Notes under the pieces: model-generated | Database searches by the model: none | What the model was told of the DNA's origin: nothing | Seen by the model: the letters and a program-made list of their open reading frames with translations, nothing else | Part shown: positions 60,079-64,000 of the stretch, piece by piece | Layout of the letters: the number at the start of each line of letters is the position of its first letter | Numbering within the stretch: the first letter of the stretch is position 1 | Source of the DNA: Microbacterium hatanonis | Lineage (GTDB): Bacteria > Actinomycetota > Actinomycetes > Actinomycetales > Microbacteriaceae | Direction of reading: 5' to 3' | Assembly: GCF_008017415.1 (NCBI RefSeq) | Contig: NZ_VRSV01000002.1 | Coordinates: forward strand, 496,001 to 560,000 | Length of the DNA stretch: 64,000 nt | Position numbers and translations under genes: made by a program

Positions 60079-60977
60079 GCGTCACCGCCCCCACCCGCTC
60101 CCGTCAGGGGGCCGCTCCCTCGGCCCCCCGTCCGCTGCCGACGCCGCGTCGGCGCAGGCGGACACGCGCACAGCTCATCGGCGGCACCGCCCGGGTCGTC
60201 GGCATCGTCGCCGTGGTGCTGGCCTTCCTCGTGCCGCTGGCCTGGATGTTCCTGGCGAGCATCAAGCGCAACCGCGACGTCGTCGACCCGTCCCGCACGT
60301 TCGACTTCGAGCCGACGCTGGGGAACTACGACACGGTCTTCGGGGCGCAGAACTTCCTGCCGATCATCGGCAACAGCGTCATCGTGGGCATCGGCGCCAC
60401 CCTCCTCGCCCTCCTCATCGGCGTTCCCGCCGCCTACGGCATCGCCCGCTACCGGGTGCGCAGCACGACGGCGTTCCTGCTGATGGCGCGCGTGATCCCG
60501 GGTGTGAGCCTGCTCATCCCCTGGTACTTCCTGTTCTCGCAGATCCAGCTCGTCGGCACCTACACCGTGCTGATCCTCACGCACCTCTTCGTGACCATGC
60601 CGCTCGTCGTCGCCATCATGTCGAGCTTCTTCGACGGCATCCCCCACGAGCTGGAGGAGGCGGCGCAGATCGACGGGACCAGCCGGATCGGTGCGTTCGT
60701 GCGGGTCGTGCTCCCCCTCTCGGTGCCGGGTATCGCGACCGCGTCGATCCTGTCGTTCATCTTCAGCTGGAACAACTTCCTGTTCGCCCTCGTGCTGTCC
60801 AGCCAAGGTACGAGGACGCTGCCCGTCGCGATCGTGAACTTCACCAGCTACGCGGCCGTCGACTGGGGAGGGCTCATGGCCGCCGCGGTCGTCATCACCG
60901 TCCCGGTCATGATCGTCGCCCTCATCGCCCAGCGGTACGTCGTCAGCGGTCTGACCGCCGGCGCGACGAAGGGCTGA
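60075..60977 (+). CDS. ABC sugar transporter permease (MalG-type, importer 3)
   Basis: A 300-aa permease: Arg/Pro-rich cytoplasmic N-terminus of about 35 residues, six helices, and EAA loop E-A-A-Q-I-D-G-T in PHELEEAAQIDGTSRIGAF. The family C-terminus YVVSGLTAGATKG is complete. No ATPase gene follows; the next gene is an SDR after one base. Confidence 0.9.
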   Translation: MSVTAPTRSRQGAAPSAPRPLPTPRRRRRTRAQLIGGTARVVGIVAVVLAFLVPLAWMFLASIKRNRDVVDPSRTFDFEPTLGNYDTVFGAQNFLPIIGNSVIVGIGATLLALLIGVPAAYGIARYRVRSTTAFLLMARVIPGVSLLIPWYFLFSQIQLVGTYTVLILTHLFVTMPLVVAIMSSFFDGIPHELEEAAQIDGTSRIGAFVRVVLPLSVPGIATASILSFIFSWNNFLFALVLSSQGTRTLPVAIVNFTSYAAVDWGGLMAAAVVITVPVMIVALIAQRYVVSGLTAGATKG

Positions 60978-60978
60978 T

Positions 60979-61713
60979 ATGACTGTCACCCCTGTGTCCT
61001 GGGTGATCGGCGGCGGCACCGGCATCGGCGAAGCATCGGCCCGGGCACTCGCTCGGCTCGGAGGCCACGTGGTGGTGTCGGGTCGCCGAGTGCAGGAGCT
61101 CGACCGCGTGGTCGCCGAGATCCGCTCCGAGGGCGGGGCGGCGACGCCCCTCTCCCTCGACGTGGCCGACGACGGCGCGGTGTCGCGGGCCGTCGCGACC
61201 ATCGAGGCCGAGCACGGGCCCGTCGCCACCCTCGTGTTCAGCGCCGGCACCAACGTGCAGGAGCGCTTCTGGAACGAGGTGACGCCGTCGGCGATCGGCC
61301 ACGTCATGGACGTGAACCTCCACGGCGCGGTGCGCGCCGTGCACGCCGTCCTGCCCGGCATGCGTGCCGCGCGCGGCGGTCGCATCGTGCTCGTCTCGTC
61401 GTGGGCGGCCTGGCGTCATTCCCCCGGCGCGGGGGCCGCCTACTCGATGAGCAAGACCGCCCTGGGGGTGCTGGCCGAATCGGTCAACGCGCAGGAGCAC
61501 GCGAACGGGGTGCGCGCCACCCACCTGTGCCCGGGAGAGGTGGCGACCGACATCCTCGACACCCGCCCGAACCCGCCCTCGGCCGAGGCGCGGGAGTCGA
61601 TGCTCCGCGCCGAGGACGTGGGGGAGGCGGTGGGGTGGATCGCCGCGCTGCCCGAACGGGTCTGCGTGAACGAGCTCGTCCTCACGCCCACGTCCAACAC
61701 CTCCTACGCCTGA
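60979..61713 (+). CDS. SDR family dehydrogenase
   Basis: A 244-aa short-chain dehydrogenase: cofactor motif G-G-G-T-G-I-G-E, an Arg-Arg after the second strand (SGRRVQELD, suggesting NADP), SAGTNVQ, catalytic Ser in VLVSSWAAW and Y-S-M-S-K. Substrate unknown; part of the GntR-controlled catabolic operon. Confidence 0.85.
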   Translation: MTVTPVSWVIGGGTGIGEASARALARLGGHVVVSGRRVQELDRVVAEIRSEGGAATPLSLDVADDGAVSRAVATIEAEHGPVATLVFSAGTNVQERFWNEVTPSAIGHVMDVNLHGAVRAVHAVLPGMRAARGGRIVLVSSWAAWRHSPGAGAAYSMSKTALGVLAESVNAQEHANGVRATHLCPGEVATDILDTRPNPPSAEARESMLRAEDVGEAVGWIAALPERVCVNELVLTPTSNTSYA

Positions 61714-61751
61714 TCCCCTCATCCGTTCCACCATCTGAAAGGCCGCATCAC

Positions 61752-62621
61752 ATGTCACGTCGCGACATCGTCACCGCTATCCCGACCAGCTTCCACGCCG
61801 ACGGGAGCCTGGACATCGAGGGGAGTCGAGCGATCTTCCGCTACGTCGCGCAGTCGGGCAACGAGGGCGCCTTCGTGCTGGGCACGACGGGGGAGTTCCC
61901 CGCCATCGACGAGGACGAGTTCCGCGCTCTGGTGGCAGCCGCGCTCGAGGACCTCGGTGGTCGGATGCGCGTGATCGTGCACGTCGGGCGCTCGAGCGCG
62001 TTCGAGGCGGTGCGCCGAGTGGAGATCGCGCGCGAGCTCGGAGCCCGCGAGTTCGCGGCGCTGACCCCGTACTACCTCGCCTCGGCGGAGGGTGCCGTGG
62101 AGAGCTACTTCGAGGCCGTGTCCGAGGCCGTCGGCGATGGATCGCTGTTCGTCTACGTGTACCCGAAGCGCAGCGGCATCGAGGTCAGCCCCGCGCTCCT
62201 GGCCCGTCTCGCGAAGCTCCCGAACGTCATCGGCGCGAAGATCAGCGAGATGAGCCTCGACGACATCGCCGCTTACCGATCGGTCGTCGACGACGACTTC
62301 GTGCTCTACACGGGCGCCGACCGCGACCTCGTCGCCGCGGGCGAGGTCGGGGCGCAGGGCGTCGTCTCCGGGGTGTCGTCCGTGCTCCCGAAGCCCTTCC
62401 GCGCGCTCGCCGCGGCCGCCGACAGCGGCGACTCCGAGACGATCGCGTCCGCGCAGGCGGCCGTCGACGACGTGGTCCGGATCATCGGCGGCGACATGCC
62501 CCGCATGAAGGCCGCTCTCCGCTCGATGGGAGTCGCGGACGGCCGCAGCCGTATGGCGCTGGTGGAGCCCGACGACGAGGCGCTGGCCGAGATCGATCGC
62601 GTCATCGCCGCCTACCGCTGA
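61752..62621 (+). CDS. Dihydrodipicolinate synthase-family aldolase/dehydratase
   Basis: A 289-aa DapA-fold protein: G-T-T-G-E (44-48), Tyr137 in Y-V-Y-P-K, and Schiff-base Lys163 in G-A-K-I-S. The family includes 2-keto-3-deoxy sugar-acid aldolases and dehydratases as well as DapA itself. In this operon a keto-deoxy acid aldolase or dehydratase is more likely than lysine biosynthesis. Ribosome site is weak (aaagg 8 bases before ATG). Confidence 0.87.
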   Translation: MSRRDIVTAIPTSFHADGSLDIEGSRAIFRYVAQSGNEGAFVLGTTGEFPAIDEDEFRALVAAALEDLGGRMRVIVHVGRSSAFEAVRRVEIARELGAREFAALTPYYLASAEGAVESYFEAVSEAVGDGSLFVYVYPKRSGIEVSPALLARLAKLPNVIGAKISEMSLDDIAAYRSVVDDDFVLYTGADRDLVAAGEVGAQGVVSGVSSVLPKPFRALAAAADSGDSETIASAQAAVDDVVRIIGGDMPRMKAALRSMGVADGRSRMALVEPDDEALAEIDRVIAAYR

Positions 62622-62649
62622 TCCGTACACGGGGAGAGGGGCGGATGCC

Positions 62650-64000
62650 ATGACCGTCCGCTGCACGATGGGTGTCGACATCGGCACGTCCAGCAGCAAG
62701 GGCGTACTCGTCGATGCGGAGGGCCGGATCGTCGCATCGGCCGTCGTCGAACACGAGGTCTCGCGTCCGCGTGCCGGGTGGGTCGAGATGGACGGCTCCG
62801 TCTGGTGGGACGAGTTCGTGACGCTCTCGCGCGAGCTCCTGGCACGTGTCCCGGGTCGGGACGTCGAGGTGGCCGCCGTGGGCGTCAGCGGCATGGGCCC
62901 GTGCGTGCTGCTCGCCGACGCCGACGCGGTCGCGGTGCGTCCGGCGATCCTCTACGGGGTCGACACGCGCGCGACCGAGCAGATGCGTCGCCTGACCGAC
63001 GAGCTCGGGGCGGACGAGATCGTGCGCATCGCGGGTTCGTCCCTGACGACGCAGGCAGGCGGGCCGAAGATCGCGTGGGTGCGCGACGAGGAGCCGGAGG
63101 CGTATGCGCGGGCACGGCGCCTGTTCATGCCGGCATCGTGGCTCGCGCATCGCCTGACCGGTGCGTACGTGCTCGACCATCAGTCGGCGAGCCAGATGAC
63201 ACCTCTCTACGACATCGAGCACGAGCAGTGGCACGAACCCTGGTGGCGGCTGATCGCGCCGGGGCTCGAGCCTCCGCTCCTGCGCTGGGCGGGAGATGTC
63301 GCCGGTCTCGTGACCCGCGAATCCGCCGACCTCACGGGGCTCGCGGAGGGGACGCCGGTGATCACCGGCACCATCGATGCGTGGACCGAGGCGGTGAGCG
63401 TCGGAGCCCACGGTGCCGGCGACCTCATGCTCATGTACGGCACGACGATGTTCCTCGTCGCCACCGGCGACGAGACGCTGCGCACGCCCTCGATGTGGAG
63501 CACCGTGGGGGTGTTCCCCGGGTCGCGGAACCTCGCGGGCGGTCTGGCGAGCTCCGGCGCGATCACGCGGTGGATCGCGGACCTCACCGGTGCCGACTAT
63601 CCCCGCCTCCTCGCCGAGGCAGCGGAGTCGGGGCCGGGTGCGCGGGGCCTCGTGATGCTGCCGTACTTCGCCGGTGAGCGCACGCCCATCCTCGACCCCG
63701 ATGCGCGCGGCGTCATCGCGGGTCTCACTCTCGAGCACGATCGCGGCGATCTCTACCGCGCCGCTCTGGAGGCGACCGCCTTCGGGGTACGGCACAACGT
63801 CGAGACGATGCGCGCCGCGGGCGCCGACATACGGCGCATCGTGGCGGTCGGCGGGGGCACCCAGGGCGCCCTCTGGCTGCAGATCGTCTCGGATGCGACC
63901 GGCCTCGTGCAGGAGGTCCCCGAGATCACGATCGGCGCGTCGTACGGCGCGGCGTTCCTCGCGGCGGCCTCCGACACCTCGCACGGCGCCGTCCCCCGCA
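62650..64000 (+). CDS. FGGY-family carbohydrate kinase, 3' end outside window
   Basis: 450 residues visible from ATG 62650, open to the right edge. FGGY features: MGVDIGTSSSKGVLVDAEGR (phosphate loop), GVSGMGPCVL, catalytic Asp in TGTIDAWTEAVSVG, MLPYFAGERTPILDPDARG, ATAFGVRHNVETMRAAG and VGGGTQGALWLQI. Phosphorylates a sugar or polyol (xylulo- or glucono-kinase-like). Probably activates the substrate brought in by importer 3. Only the last helices are missing. Confidence 0.9.
   Translation, partial: MTVRCTMGVDIGTSSSKGVLVDAEGRIVASAVVEHEVSRPRAGWVEMDGSVWWDEFVTLSRELLARVPGRDVEVAAVGVSGMGPCVLLADADAVAVRPAILYGVDTRATEQMRRLTDELGADEIVRIAGSSLTTQAGGPKIAWVRDEEPEAYARARRLFMPASWLAHRLTGAYVLDHQSASQMTPLYDIEHEQWHEPWWRLIAPGLEPPLLRWAGDVAGLVTRESADLTGLAEGTPVITGTIDAWTEAVSVGAHGAGDLMLMYGTTMFLVATGDETLRTPSMWSTVGVFPGSRNLAGGLASSGAITRWIADLTGADYPRLLAEAAESGPGARGLVMLPYFAGERTPILDPDARGVIAGLTLEHDRGDLYRAALEATAFGVRHNVETMRAAGADIRRIVAVGGGTQGALWLQIVSDATGLVQEVPEITIGASYGAAFLAAASDTSHGAVPR

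Noticed and set aside
61752-62621. Lysine-biosynthetic DapA
   Set aside because: The gene lies inside a catabolic operon with a kinase, importer and dehydrogenases, so a sugar-acid aldolase or dehydratase of the same fold is more likely.
1-64000. CRISPR array or toxin-antitoxin module
   Set aside because: No set of regularly spaced direct repeats and no cas-like or typical toxin-antitoxin gene pair is visible.

Overview
This window comes from a high-GC actinobacterium. It is most likely a member of the Microbacteriaceae close to Microbacterium, judged from gene content and sequence style only. Supporting signs are the very high third-position GC, frequent GTG starts, start/stop overlaps of the ATGA/GTGA/TGATG type throughout the operons, actinobacterial ABC sugar importers without their own ATPase, and a dnaK-grpE-dnaJ-hspR operon behind an HspR-type inverted repeat.

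Layout. 1-10.7 kb is chromosomal backbone: a beta-lactamase-fold protein that has lost its catalytic motifs, an EamA exporter, a two-domain sulfurtransferase, a P-loop kinase, a GH3 beta-glucosidase, a TraR/DksA-type zinc-finger protein behind an attenuator-like leader, a 165-aa unknown, and a molybdate uptake operon (HTH-Mop regulator, ModA, ModB, ModC). 10.7-11.4 kb holds no recognisable gene.

11.4-43.6 kb is a contiguous carbohydrate-utilisation locus in two halves. The left half carries a complete non-phosphorylative L-fucose pathway (dehydrogenase, fuconolactonase, fuconate dehydratase, keto-deoxy-fuconate dehydrogenase, FAH-type hydrolase). With it are a secreted BNR_4 propeller protein with two chitin-binding-type modules, a FucU mutarotase, a cytoplasmic GH29 alpha-L-fucosidase, an ABC importer, a RhaM-type mutarotase and a LacI regulator. 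The predicted LacI operator recurs in front of the fucose genes, the fucosidase/regulator and the importer. The right half carries a cytoplasmic heparinase II/III-like protein, a DUF2264 protein, a second ABC importer, a YesL-like protein, a GH88-type unsaturated glucuronyl hydrolase, KduI, KduD, KDG kinase, KDPG aldolase and an extra FAH hydrolase. Together these imply uptake and breakdown of oligosaccharides that contain both L-fucose and a uronic acid, with lyase-made unsaturated ends entering central metabolism as KDPG. The locus ends in a LacI gene truncated at a recombination junction, followed by gene fragments and tRNA-Gly(CCC), whose 3' end faces the locus.

44.7-55.9 kb returns to backbone: dCTP deaminase, two divergent MarR-like regulators, a BCCT transporter, an MFS transporter, the dnaK chaperone operon with hspR, and a voltage-gated-type K+ channel. 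55.9-64 kb is a second catabolic cluster: a GntR/FCD regulator, a 2-hydroxyacid dehydrogenase, a third ABC importer without ATPase, an SDR, a DapA-type aldolase and an FGGY kinase cut by the window edge. Its substrate is unknown, and two matching GntR-like operators link the regulator to the operon.
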